Notes under the pieces: model-generated
Databases searched by the model: none
The model's input: the letters and a program-made list of their open reading frames with translations, nothing else
What the model was told of the DNA's origin: nothing
Shown: piece by piece, positions 18,600-27,562 of the stretch
How positions within the stretch are numbered: position 1 is the first letter of the stretch
Layout of the letters: each line of letters starts with the position of its first letter
Translations under genes and position numbers: made by a program
Source: JAJPKK01 sp963702755
Lineage (GTDB): Bacteria; Pseudomonadota; Alphaproteobacteria; Rhizobiales; Xanthobacteraceae
DNA length: 64,000 nucleotides
NCBI GenBank assembly: GCA_963702755.1
Contig: CAVPDZ010000004.1
Span: 355,009-419,008 of the forward strand
Reading direction: 5' to 3'

Positions 18600-20303
18600 A
18601 TGACCGCACGCCATCGTCTGCTGCGCACTGCCTTCTTTGCCACCACGCTTCTCGCCTCCCCGGCCTTCGCCGCCGAGGTGACGCCGGACCGGCTGCTGCA
18701 TGCCGATCGCGAGCCGCAGAACTGGCTGATGAACCACCGCACCTATGACGGCCAGCGCTTCTCCCCGCTCGCGCGCATCGATAAAAGCAACGTCAAGAAC
18801 CTGAAGCTCGCTTACACGGTCGCGCTCGGCGGCATCGCCGGGAACGAGTACACGATGTCGACGCCGCTCGCGGAGGATGGATTCCTCTACCTCACGGATT
18901 CGGCGGGCGTGCTCTACAAAATCGATGGGCGTTCGGGCGACGTCGGCCGCGTCGTCTGGCGCATGGATCCCGGCCAGGAGAAGCAGGACCGCAATCGCGG
19001 CGCCGCGCTGTGGGGCAATCTCGTCATCACCGCCGCCGGCGGCCCGCCCCGGATCATCGCGACGAACAAGGACACCGGCAAGGTCGCCTGGGAAAGCGCG
19101 TTCACGGACACGCCCGAAGTCAACATGACGTCCGCCCCGCTCGCGATCCGCGACAAGATCATCGTCGGTGCCGCGGGCGGCGACAACGGCGTGCGCGACT
19201 GGATGGCCGGCCTCGACGCCGCAACCGGAAAGCGGCTGTGGCGCCACTACACGGTTCCGGCTCCCGGCGAACCGGGCAGCGAGACCTGGAAGGACAAGAA
19301 CAACGCGTGGCAGACCGGCGGCGGCGCGATCTGGGTCACCGGCACTTACGATCCGGACACCCACCAGACCATCTGGGGCACCGGCAATCCCGTGCCGATG
19401 TATGACCCGACCTACCGGCCGGGCGACAATCTCTATACCAACAGCGCGATCTCCTACGATCCCGACACCGGCAAGATGAACTGGTACTTCCAGTACACGC
19501 CCGGCGACATGTGGGATTACGACGAGGTCGGCACGCACATCCTCATCGACCGGGACGTGGCGGGTCAGGCGCGCAAGCTCATCACCCACTCGGCGCGCAA
19601 CGGCTTCCTCTACACCATGGACCGCCACAACGGTCAGATCGTCGGCGCGAAGCCCTACATGGAGGTGAACTGGACGCGCGGGATCGATCAGAAGACCGGC
19701 AAGCCGCTGGACTACGATCCGAGCAAGGACGTCCAGGTCTATTCCGGCCTCGCCAACCACTCGCCCAACGAGCCGACGAAAAAGGCCTGTCCCGGCCATG
19801 CCGGCGGCAACAATTTCTGGCCGTCGTCCTATAGTCCGCGGACCAAGCTCGTCTACATTCCGGCGCTGTCGAACTGCGAGGACATATCGATCGATACGAC
19901 CGCGCACAGCAAAGAAAAAAATTGGAACGGCGGCGCGTTCAAGACGCCGGACCGCTACGAAAGCAACCTCACCGCCATGGACCCGGTAACGGGCGAGGTC
20001 GCGAAGAGCGTGCATCTGCGCTATCCGAATTACGCCGGCGCGCTCACGACTGCCGGCGGACTGGTGTTCATCGCGCTCGTCGACGGGACCGTCGCCGCCT
20101 TCGACGATGTCACCCTTGAAGAGGTTTGGAAGTTCAACGCCGGCACCGGCTTCTCGGCGCCGCCCATGAGCTTCGAGGTCAACGGCAAGCAGTACGTGGC
20201 GATAACGTCGGGAGCGAGCAACTCGGCGCGGTCACGGCTCGTCAACACGCCCGAGCTCAAGGACCAGCGCAACGTGACGATGCTTTACGTGTTCGGCCTG
20301 TGA
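18600..20303 (+). CDS. PQQ-dependent alcohol dehydrogenase-type quinoprotein (copy 2 of 3)
   Basis: The protein has 567 residues with a signal peptide ending AFAAE. It shares with copy 1 the opening VTPDRLLHAD, the NWLMNHRTYDGQRFSPL block, TGNPVPMYDP, PGDNLYTNS and the WDYDEVG catalytic site with the extra aspartate. The adjacent cysteine pair is again missing, and the distant pair KKACPGH/LSNC is kept. ATG at 18600 has GGGGAGG close upstream; the open frame upstream of it belongs to the repeat. It ends in YVFGL like the other two. Substrate specificity cannot be read; relatives oxidise short alcohols, aldehydes or polyvinyl alcohol-type compounds. Confidence 0.9.
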   Translation: MTARHRLLRTAFFATTLLASPAFAAEVTPDRLLHADREPQNWLMNHRTYDGQRFSPLARIDKSNVKNLKLAYTVALGGIAGNEYTMSTPLAEDGFLYLTDSAGVLYKIDGRSGDVGRVVWRMDPGQEKQDRNRGAALWGNLVITAAGGPPRIIATNKDTGKVAWESAFTDTPEVNMTSAPLAIRDKIIVGAAGGDNGVRDWMAGLDAATGKRLWRHYTVPAPGEPGSETWKDKNNAWQTGGGAIWVTGTYDPDTHQTIWGTGNPVPMYDPTYRPGDNLYTNSAISYDPDTGKMNWYFQYTPGDMWDYDEVGTHILIDRDVAGQARKLITHSARNGFLYTMDRHNGQIVGAKPYMEVNWTRGIDQKTGKPLDYDPSKDVQVYSGLANHSPNEPTKKACPGHAGGNNFWPSSYSPRTKLVYIPALSNCEDISIDTTAHSKEKNWNGGAFKTPDRYESNLTAMDPVTGEVAKSVHLRYPNYAGALTTAGGLVFIALVDGTVAAFDDVTLEEVWKFNAGTGFSAPPMSFEVNGKQYVAITSGASNSARSRLVNTPELKDQRNVTMLYVFGL

Positions 20304-20358
20304 CCATTTCGTCTGTCACTTCGCCGGGCAGCGTCGGAAAATTCAAACTGGAGGGATC

Positions 20359-22080
20359 ATGACCATCGGCAAACCCGCGCTCCGCACGGTGCTTCTTTAC
20401 GGAACCATGCTCGCGGCCGGCACGTTGCCGGCGCACGCCGCCGACGTGACGCCGGAGCGGCTCCTCAATCCCGACAGGGAGCCGCAGAACTGGCTGATGA
20501 ACCATCGTACGTACGACGGCCAGCGTTTCTCGCCGCTCGCGCGCATCAACCGCGACAACGTCAAGAACCTCAAGCTTGCCTACGCGGTGCCGCTCGCCGG
20601 CGCGACGGGCAAGGAATTCATCGAGGCGACACCGCTCGCCGAGGATGGATTCCTCTACGTCACCGATTCCTGGGGCGTCCTCTACAAGATCGACGCCACG
20701 GCCGGCGACGTCGGCCGCATCGTCTGGCGCATGGACCCCAAGCAGGAGAAGCAGGTCGCCAATCGCGGCGCGACCTTCTGGGGCAATCTCGTCATTACGC
20801 CCGCGAGCGCGCCGGCCCGCATCATCGCGACCGACAAGGCGACCGGCAAGATCGCCTGGGAAACCAACGTCTCCGACGCGGAGCGCATCACCGTCACCGG
20901 GGCACCGCTCGCCGTGAAGGACAAGATCGTGTTCGGCGCATCGGGCGGCGATGCCGGCGCCCGCGACTGGGTCGCGGCACTCGATGCGGCAACCGGCAAG
21001 CTGCTCTGGCGCAAGTACACCATCCCAGCGCCGGGCGAACCCGGCAGCGAGACGTGGAAGGACAAGAACAACGCCTGGCAGACCGGCGGCGGCGCCGTCT
21101 GGGTCACCGGCACTTACGATCCGGAGGCCAACCAGACGCTGTGGGGCGTCGGCAACCCGGTGCCGATGATGGACGCGCGCGCCCGGCCCGGCGACAACCT
21201 CTATACCAACAGCGTCGTCTCCTACGATCCCGACAACGGCAAAATGAACTGGTACTTCCAGTTCACGCCCGGCGACATGTGGGACTTCGACGAAGTCGGC
21301 ACCCATATCCTGATCGAGCGCACCATCAACGGTCAGCGGCGCAAGCTCGTCACCCATTCAGCGCGCAACGGCTTCCTCTACACGATGGAGCGCAACAACG
21401 GCGCGATGGTCGGTGCCAAGCCGTACATGGAGGTCAACTGGACGAAGGGCATCGACCAGAAAACCGGCCGCCCCATCGACTACGATCCCGGCAAGGACGT
21501 GCAGACCTATTCGGGACTCGCTGATCCCACTTCGGAAAATCCAATCAAGAAGGTCTGTCCCAACCGCACCGGCGGCAACAACTACTTCCCGTCCTCGTAC
21601 AGCCCGAAAACGCAGCTCCTCTACATTCCGGCAATGACGGCCTGCGAGTTCGTGACCAACGACACCGAACTCGTGAAGCGCGAGCCCGGCTGGTTCAAGC
21701 GCACCGGCGGCGGTTACAAGATCGAAGGTCGCTACGAAAGCAACCTGACGGCGGTCGATCCCGTCACCCAGGAAGTGAAGAAGAACGTCCACCTGCCCTA
21801 CCCGAACTATTCCGGCACGCTCGCGACCGGCGGCGGTCTCGTCTTCCTCGCCTTGATGGACGGCACCATCGCCGCCTTCGACGACACCACGCTCGATGAG
21901 CTGTGGAAGATCAATGTCGGCTCCGGCTTCGGCGCGCCGCCGATGACCTTCGAAGTCAACGGCAAGCAATACATCGCGATCGCCTCGGGCCCGAGCCCGA
22001 CCTCGCGCACCAAGCTCCTCGCCACGCCCGAACTCGCCGACCAGCGCAGCGCGACCGTCCTCTACGTCTTCGGTTTGTGA
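20359..22080 (+). CDS. PQQ-dependent alcohol dehydrogenase-type quinoprotein (copy 3 of 3)
   Basis: The protein has 573 residues with a signal peptide ending AHAAD. The catalytic stretch is GDMWDFDEVG, so the second aspartate is present. The adjacent cysteine pair is lacking; the remaining cysteines are in KKVCPNR and TACEF. It differs from the other two by an insertion around TNDTELVKREPGW. It lies only 55 bp after copy 2 with TGGAGGG before the ATG, so the pair is very likely one operon. The three copies are tandem duplicates that have diverged in the C-terminal third, perhaps for different substrates. Confidence 0.9.
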   Translation: MTIGKPALRTVLLYGTMLAAGTLPAHAADVTPERLLNPDREPQNWLMNHRTYDGQRFSPLARINRDNVKNLKLAYAVPLAGATGKEFIEATPLAEDGFLYVTDSWGVLYKIDATAGDVGRIVWRMDPKQEKQVANRGATFWGNLVITPASAPARIIATDKATGKIAWETNVSDAERITVTGAPLAVKDKIVFGASGGDAGARDWVAALDAATGKLLWRKYTIPAPGEPGSETWKDKNNAWQTGGGAVWVTGTYDPEANQTLWGVGNPVPMMDARARPGDNLYTNSVVSYDPDNGKMNWYFQFTPGDMWDFDEVGTHILIERTINGQRRKLVTHSARNGFLYTMERNNGAMVGAKPYMEVNWTKGIDQKTGRPIDYDPGKDVQTYSGLADPTSENPIKKVCPNRTGGNNYFPSSYSPKTQLLYIPAMTACEFVTNDTELVKREPGWFKRTGGGYKIEGRYESNLTAVDPVTQEVKKNVHLPYPNYSGTLATGGGLVFLALMDGTIAAFDDTTLDELWKINVGSGFGAPPMTFEVNGKQYIAIASGPSPTSRTKLLATPELADQRSATVLYVFGL

Positions 22081-22126
22081 GGGATTCACCCGGTTACGTG
22101 CCCCACTTGGAATCTCGCGCTGAACT

Positions 22127-22239
22127 CGTCATCGCCCGGCTTGACCGGGCGATCCAGTAACCACCGCGATCCGATCTGGGTGGCAAGCGACTCAACTCTC
22201 GTCCGGGGGTTACTGGATGCCCGCTTTCGCGGGCATGAC
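22127..22239. repeat. CGTCATCGCCCGGCTTGACC-type intergenic repeat
   Basis: A repeat of the kind CGTCAT...CCGGCTTGACCGGG, followed by TACTGGATGCCCGC and ending GCGGGCATGAC. Internal short inversions would fold into hairpins. It fills much of the 334 bp between the quinoproteins and the EutA gene. Confidence 0.6.
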
Positions 22240-22414
22240 CCGATGGCTGGGATTCGGTGAGCGCATAGCGCCGCAACTACGCGCCATTTACGACCAACAC
22301 TCACGATTCTGATGGCATGTGGCCTATTCCACTAAACACGGTGGATACCCGCGCAAAGTCGGGGCATAACGCTCGGCAGAAAATGCGCGCCCCGACGGCG
22401 CGCGCGGAGACGCA

Positions 22415-24139
22415 ATGCCTGACGACACCAAGCACACGCTCGCAGACCACTCGCTCGGAATTGATCTCGAACACACCCATGACGGCTACGCCGATCATGA
22501 CCACGATTTTCCCGACGACCTGCCGCTCGAGGAAAATCCGATCTGGATCGCCGACCATGTGTCGCTGACGAGCGTCGGGATCGACATCGGATCTTCCGGC
22601 ACCCAGGTGATCTTCTCGCGCGTCAACCTGCGCCGGCTCGGCGAGGACCTGTCGAGCCGCTATTTCGTGGTGTCGCGCGAAACGCTCTACCAATCCGGCG
22701 TCGCCCTCACGCCCTACCGCAACGAGCAGCAGATCGACGAGGTGAAGCTCGGCGACATCATCGATGCCGCCTATCACGACGCCAAGATCGATCCCGCCGA
22801 CATCGACACCGGCGCCGTGATCCTCACCGGCGAAGCGCTGCGGCGCGAGAACGCCAAGGCGATCGCCGACATCGTCGCCGAAAAGGGCGGCGACTTTGTC
22901 TGCGCCACCGCCGGTCACCACATGGAGGCGATGCTCGCCGCCTACGGCTCGGGCGCCGCCACCGTCTCGAGCGGGCAAAATCAGCGCATCCTCAATATCG
23001 ACATCGGCGGCGGCACGACCAAGCTCGCCGTCGTCGAGCGCGGCAAGGTCGTGGCGACCGCCGCGGTCCATATCGGCGGCCGGCTGCAGGTGGTCGATGC
23101 GGATGGCCGCATCGTTCGCCTCGATCCGGCCGGCGCGCACCATGCGCGCCGCGCCGGCTTCGACTGGAGCCACGGCGACACGGTGACCGCCGCCGATCTC
23201 GACCGCGTCGCCGACGGCATGGCGGACACGCTGATCGCCGCGCTCGCGACGCGACCGATGCCGCCCGAGATCGCACGGCTCTACCTCACCGATGCCATCG
23301 CCGATTTCGGCCCGCTCGACGGCATCATGTTTTCCGGCGGCGTCGGCGAATATGTCTACGGCCGCGAGGACCGCGACTTCGGCGACATGGGGCGGCGTCT
23401 CGGCCACGCCATCCGCCGCCGCCTCGACCAACTGCCCTGGCCGCTGCTGCCGGCGGGCGAATGCATCCGCGCCACTGCGCTCGGCGCGTCGGAATATTCG
23501 GTCCAGCTTTCCGGCAACACGAGCTACATCTCGGCGCCCGGCGTGCTGTTGCCGCGGCGCAATCTGCAGGTGCTGCAGCCCGACTACATCCCGACCGAGG
23601 CGATCGATCCCGACGCGGTCGCGGACGCGATCCGCCGCCACATCGTCGCGTTCGACGTGGAGGACGATCGCGAGATCGCGCTCGCGCTGCGCTGGCAGGG
23701 CGTGCCGGCGTACGAACGCCTCGCCGGTTTCGCCGAGGGCATCCGGCGCGGGCTTGCGCCGCGCATCGCGCGCAACCAGCCGATCTTCATCATGCTGGAC
23801 GGCGACGTCGCGCAGACGCTCGGCGCGATCCTGCGCGAGGAACTCGACGTCACCAGCGAAATCTTGGTCATCGACGGCCTGATGCTGATGGATTTCGACT
23901 ACATCGACCTCGGCCGCGTCCGGCTGCCGTCGAACACCGTACCGGTCACCATCAAGTCATTGGTGTTCAGCGAGGACCCGCGCGGCCCCCGCCCCCGCGA
24001 GCGCCTGCACCACCACGAGCACGGGCATCATGGCACGACCATGGGCATGACCATGAGCATGGACACGATCATGCGCATCACCACGGTCACGATCACCACC
24101 ATCATCACGGGCACGATTGATCGTCGTAGGGCGCAATAG
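22415..24139 (+). CDS. eutA: EutA-type ethanolamine ammonia-lyase reactivating factor, tail probably frameshifted
   Basis: The protein has 574 residues in the open frame and matches the EutA reactivase family: ASKHA-type motifs VGIDIGSSGTQV, LNIDIGGGTTKLAV and GIMFSGGVGEYV are intact. EutA exchanges damaged adenosylcobalamin in ethanolamine ammonia-lyase, but no EutB or EutC is in the window. The N-terminus has a His/Asp patch (HTHDG, DHDHD). After HHHEHGHH the open frame gives an unlikely Met/Thr tail (TMGMTMSMDT), whereas the minus-one frame gives a long His-Asp-Gly tail ending HHHHHGHD and stopping at 24120. One missing G in the GGCAC near 24032 explains this. The real protein probably ends with a metal-binding tail. 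Confidence 0.8.
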   Translation: MPDDTKHTLADHSLGIDLEHTHDGYADHDHDFPDDLPLEENPIWIADHVSLTSVGIDIGSSGTQVIFSRVNLRRLGEDLSSRYFVVSRETLYQSGVALTPYRNEQQIDEVKLGDIIDAAYHDAKIDPADIDTGAVILTGEALRRENAKAIADIVAEKGGDFVCATAGHHMEAMLAAYGSGAATVSSGQNQRILNIDIGGGTTKLAVVERGKVVATAAVHIGGRLQVVDADGRIVRLDPAGAHHARRAGFDWSHGDTVTAADLDRVADGMADTLIAALATRPMPPEIARLYLTDAIADFGPLDGIMFSGGVGEYVYGREDRDFGDMGRRLGHAIRRRLDQLPWPLLPAGECIRATALGASEYSVQLSGNTSYISAPGVLLPRRNLQVLQPDYIPTEAIDPDAVADAIRRHIVAFDVEDDREIALALRWQGVPAYERLAGFAEGIRRGLAPRIARNQPIFIMLDGDVAQTLGAILREELDVTSEILVIDGLMLMDFDYIDLGRVRLPSNTVPVTIKSLVFSEDPRGPRPRERLHHHEHGHHGTTMGMTMSMDTIMRITTVTITTIITGTIDRRRAQ

Positions 24140-24230
24140 CGCAGCGTATTGCGCCGCTGTGGCGCGGACGATCGTTTTGTCGTCGAGGGGCTCCGAAGAC
24201 GGTGCAATACGCTGCGCTATTGCACCCTAC
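24126..24230. repeat. GTAGGGCGCAATAGCGCAGCG palindromic repeat
   Basis: Ends GTAGGGCGCAATAGCGCAGC and GCTGCGCTATTGCACCCTAC are inverted copies. It spans the end of the EutA open frame and the end of the convergent gene at 24227. Confidence 0.75.
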
Positions 24231-25213
24231 GGGGTAACTTTCGCGAACAATTCGTCGGTCTTCATGAGACGCGACGTGAAGCCCTGCTCGAAGAGGTAGC
24301 GGCACAGCGTGTCGAGCACCAAGCGGTTCGGCGCGAGGCCGTAGGGCCAGACGTCGGGGCCAAGCACCGCTTGGGTGGCGCGATATTCGGCCTCGATCCA
24401 CGGCAAGGTAATCGCAAAAGCGGCGAGCTTCTCGAAATCGGCGACAGCCAAATCCTTGGCCTTGCTGTAGGCCTCGAACAGGCGCGGCGCGAGCCAGGGA
24501 TGTTGCGCGAGCAGACTGTTGCGGATGCCGATTGCGTGCATCAGCGGATAGATGCCGGTCTTGCGGAAATAGGCCTGCTCCGCGGCGCGGTAATCGGGAA
24601 AGAGCCGTGCCACCTTGGGATCGCGGCCGAAGCATGATGGCGGCCTTGCGGAGAAGATCGCATCGATCTCCCCATCGACCAACATGCCGGACAACGACTT
24701 GCCGGCCGGGATCGCTTCGAGTTCGACGTCGGACGCGCCATGCCGTCCGAACGGAAACGGATCGTGCATCTCGTGGAGCGGCTGGTCGACGCCGCCAAGA
24801 CGCCAGCGCAGGTCGGACGGCTTGACGCCGTATTCGTCGGCTAAGATTCCACGCATCCACACCAGCATCGTGGTGAAGTATTCGGTCGTGCCGACGCGCT
24901 TGCCCTTGAGGTCCGCGGGCGAGGTGATGCCGCGGTCGGTGCGCACGAAGATCGCCGAATGGCGGAACGCGCGCGACAGGAACACCGGGATCGCGGTGTA
25001 CTGCGCGCGGTTGTTGTCGCGCAGCGCGACATAGGTCGAGAACGACATCTCGGCGACATCGAACTCGTTGGTCTTGAGGTTGTGCGCGAACAGCGCGTTC
25101 GCCTCCATCACGCGATAGGTGATGGCGCAGCCCTCGACCTTGACCACGCCGTCCTTCACGGCACGGATGCGGTCATATTCGCCGGACGCGACGGAAATCG
25201 AAATGTCAGCCAT
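24227..25213 (-). CDS. 4,5-dihydroxyphthalate decarboxylase-like protein
   Basis: The protein has 328 residues and no signal peptide. It has the periplasmic-binding fold but belongs to the cytosolic family that includes 4,5-dihydroxyphthalate decarboxylase (Pht5): SVASGEYDR at the start, EFDVAEMSFSTY, PADLKGKRVG and the C-terminal PYGLAPNR. The lack of a leader supports an enzyme rather than a transport protein. It follows a 2Fe-2S and a flavoprotein gene on the same strand with a gap of about 115 bp. The exact substrate is not known; an aromatic dicarboxylate is the family precedent. Confidence 0.7.
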   Translation of the reverse strand: MADISISVASGEYDRIRAVKDGVVKVEGCAITYRVMEANALFAHNLKTNEFDVAEMSFSTYVALRDNNRAQYTAIPVFLSRAFRHSAIFVRTDRGITSPADLKGKRVGTTEYFTTMLVWMRGILADEYGVKPSDLRWRLGGVDQPLHEMHDPFPFGRHGASDVELEAIPAGKSLSGMLVDGEIDAIFSARPPSCFGRDPKVARLFPDYRAAEQAYFRKTGIYPLMHAIGIRNSLLAQHPWLAPRLFEAYSKAKDLAVADFEKLAAFAITLPWIEAEYRATQAVLGPDVWPYGLAPNRLVLDTLCRYLFEQGFTSRLMKTDELFAKVTP

Positions 25214-25328
25214 GGTGATGTCCCGTGAGGCGGATTAGCGAAGCCTAACCGCCGGCAGCGTTCCCCCTTGGCCGAAAGCTTCGGCCGATTCAAGCGACGG
25301 ACGACGCTTCGTTCATCCGGCCCCTTCG

Positions 25329-25664
25329 TTACGCCTTGAACCGCTCGGCAGGTGGCGCGATCTCGGTGACGAGATCGCGCACCAGCGCCTTGTTCTGCAG
25401 CGGCATCACGGTCATTTCGCGCGGTTCGAGCCGCGCCGTGCAGGCATAGAGCGTTTCGCCGTCAATCGCCATCATGCATTCCTTGCAGGCGTTGGCGTTG
25501 ATGCACGAGAAGCGGATCGCAAGCGACGGATCGCGGTGCGCCCTGATCCAGCGCAGGCCGTCGAGCACCGACTGGCCGGGCTCGAACGGCACGTCGTAGG
25601 TCTCGAACCGGCCCTCGGTCCGATCGCGCCCCCGCCACACCTTGAGTCGCGCGGTCGCGTTCAT
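25329..25664 (-). CDS. 2Fe-2S ferredoxin-type subunit (fumarate reductase FrdB/SdhB-like N-domain)
   Basis: The protein has 111 residues. The cluster ligands lie in FSCINANACKEC and the fourth in LYAC, with C-x5-C-x2-C spacing in place of the usual C-x4-C-x2-C. Its fold resembles the N-terminal ferredoxin domain of succinate dehydrogenase or fumarate reductase subunit B, but the second, 3Fe/4Fe domain is missing. The ATG at 25664 overlaps the stop of the flavoprotein gene by four bases (ATGA), so the two subunits are translated together. It would carry electrons to or from the FAD subunit. Confidence 0.8.
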   Translation of the reverse strand: MNATARLKVWRGRDRTEGRFETYDVPFEPGQSVLDGLRWIRAHRDPSLAIRFSCINANACKECMMAIDGETLYACTARLEPREMTVMPLQNKALVRDLVTEIAPPAERFKA

Positions 25665-27374
25665 TGCGCGGCCATTTCGGCGGCCGATGCGGTCGCGGTG
25701 ATTGCGAGCTCGCCGTCGCGCCAGCGCACCACCTGGTTGCGCTGCCATTCAGGCAGCATGCCGGGGAAGTCTTCGCGCTGATGCGCGCCGCGGCTTTCGG
25801 TGCGCAGAAGCGCCGCCTCCGCGACCGCGCGCGCGATCACAATCATGTTGCGCAGATCGAACCAATCGATGCGGCGCATGTCGAATGGCTTGCCGTCCCC
25901 GAACGGGCGATCGCCGAGCTGCGCGGCGAGATCATCGATCCGCCCGATCGCGCGCGTGAGCTTTTCCCCGGTGCGAAACGGGCCGACATCGTCCGCCATG
26001 ATGTTCTGCAAGGTGGCGATCATCTCCGCCGAGTTGGGCTCGTCGCTCCGCATGCCCTCGGCCCTAGGGCCTGCCGCGGCGAGATCGAGCGCGGCGGCGG
26101 CCGCCTCGCGCCGGAATGGCTGCGCACGCATCTCGCGCTGCGCGCGCCGCGGCACTGCGGCCGGCGCGGCGGCCAAAGACCAGCGCCTCGGTCACCGCGT
26201 TGCCGGAGAGGCGGTTCGCGCCATTGGCGCCGCCGACCGCTTCGCCGGCAACCAGCAGGCCCGGAATTTCCGTTTCCATGCGCGCATCGGCGGCGATGCC
26301 GCCCATGTGATAGTGCGCAATCGGCGCAACCTCGATCGGCATCTTGGTGAGATCGATGGCATTGTTGGCAAGCCGATCGATCACCGGGCCGAATGCCGCG
26401 CGCAGCTCGGCCTCCGAACAATGCTGGAAGCTCAAATAGGCGCCGCCATGGGGCGAGCCGCGCCCGGCCTCGACCTCCTTGATGATGGCGTAAGTCGCAA
26501 GATCGCGCGTGAGGACATAGCGGCCGTCCTCGCTCGAACCGTACCGCGAGGTGAATTCCTGGTGCAGCCCGTTGAGCAGGCGCCCGCCGAGCTTGTAGCG
26601 GAACGGGTCCCACATGATCGGGTCCATGCCGATCAGGCGCGGCGCGAGATGACCGATGGGAAAGAACTGCACGAATTCCATATCGATCAACGGCGCGCCG
26701 GCGCGCAGCGCGAGCGCGTAGCCGTCACCGCCCATGTTGGCGGATGCGCTGTTGCGCCGGTAGAGGCGCGTCAGGCCGCCGGTCGCGATGATCGTCGCCT
26801 TGGCGGCGATGGTGACCGGCGCGCCGCTCGCGAGATGCAGCGCGACCGCGCCCGTGACCGCACCGTCGTGCTGCACGAGATCGACGATGAGAAGATCGCC
26901 CGCTTTATGGATGCCGTGGGTCTTGTTGACCGCCGTGCGCAGCGTCTTCGACACCGCCGGCCCGGTGTTGAGGAAATCCACATAGACGCAGCGCGGCCGG
27001 TCGTGGCCGGGCGCCATGGTCGCAGCAATATGGCCGTCGCGCCGCGCCCAGCCGACGCCCCAGCTATCCATCTCGCGGATGCACTCCGGCCCCTCCTCGC
27101 AGAGGAGACGCGAGAGGCTTTCGTCGCACAGGCCGCGTCCGGCTTTGAGCGTGTCGTCGAGATGATGCGTCCAGTGGTCGGGCGTCTCCTCTCCGAGCGC
27201 GACCGCGACCGTCATCTGCGCCATCACCGTCGCGCCGCCGCGCCCGATCAGGCTGCGATCGGCGAGCAGCACGCTGGCGCCGTTGCGCGCCGCCTCGATG
27301 GCCGCATACATGCCGGCGCCGCCCGCTCCGATCACGAGCACGTCCGTCTCGACATGCATCGGCTCAGTCATCAT
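25661..27374 (-). pseudogene. FAD-dependent fumarate reductase/succinate dehydrogenase-type flavoprotein, one frameshift
   Basis: Two frames make one flavoprotein of about 570 residues. The N-terminal dinucleotide fold is VIGAGGAGMYAAIEA at about residue 12, followed by the FAD site GRGGATVMAQ. The substrate-binding HYHMGGI and the C-terminal GEAVGGANGANRLSGNA are in the first part, up to a shift near 26140. The rest, including TLQNIMADDVGPFR and the typical DFPG end, lies in the shifted frame after one extra base. It belongs to the SdhA/FrdA/aspartate oxidase superfamily. It is translationally coupled to the ferredoxin subunit downstream. The electron acceptor and substrate are unknown. Confidence 0.8.
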
Positions 27375-27383
27375 TCATCCTTT

Positions 27384-27551
27384 CACCTCCCCCTGGAGGG
27401 GGGAGGCCTGCCCCGGACTTGATCCGGGGTCGGCGCGGGCCGGGAGGGGGTGGCAGCGCTGCAAGATACCCAGCGCTGAGCATTCGTTGAAGCGCTGTCA
27501 CCCCACCCCGGACTGCCTCCGGCAGTCCGACCCTCCCCCTGCAGGGGAGGG
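27384..27551. repeat. CACCTCCCCCTGGAGG...CCCTCCCC intergenic repeat (copy 1)
   Basis: A repeat of about 168 bp starts CACCTCCCCCTGGAGGGGGG and ends CCTGCAGGGGAGGG, with an internal CACCCCACCCCGGA. A second copy lies at 47077-47231. Confidence 0.75.
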
Positions 27552-27562
27552 TGCAGAAATGG

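Noticed and set aside
17952..20015. A 687-codon minus-strand open frame across two quinoprotein genes
   Set aside because: Antisense to strongly supported PQQ dehydrogenases; no leader or recognisable fold.
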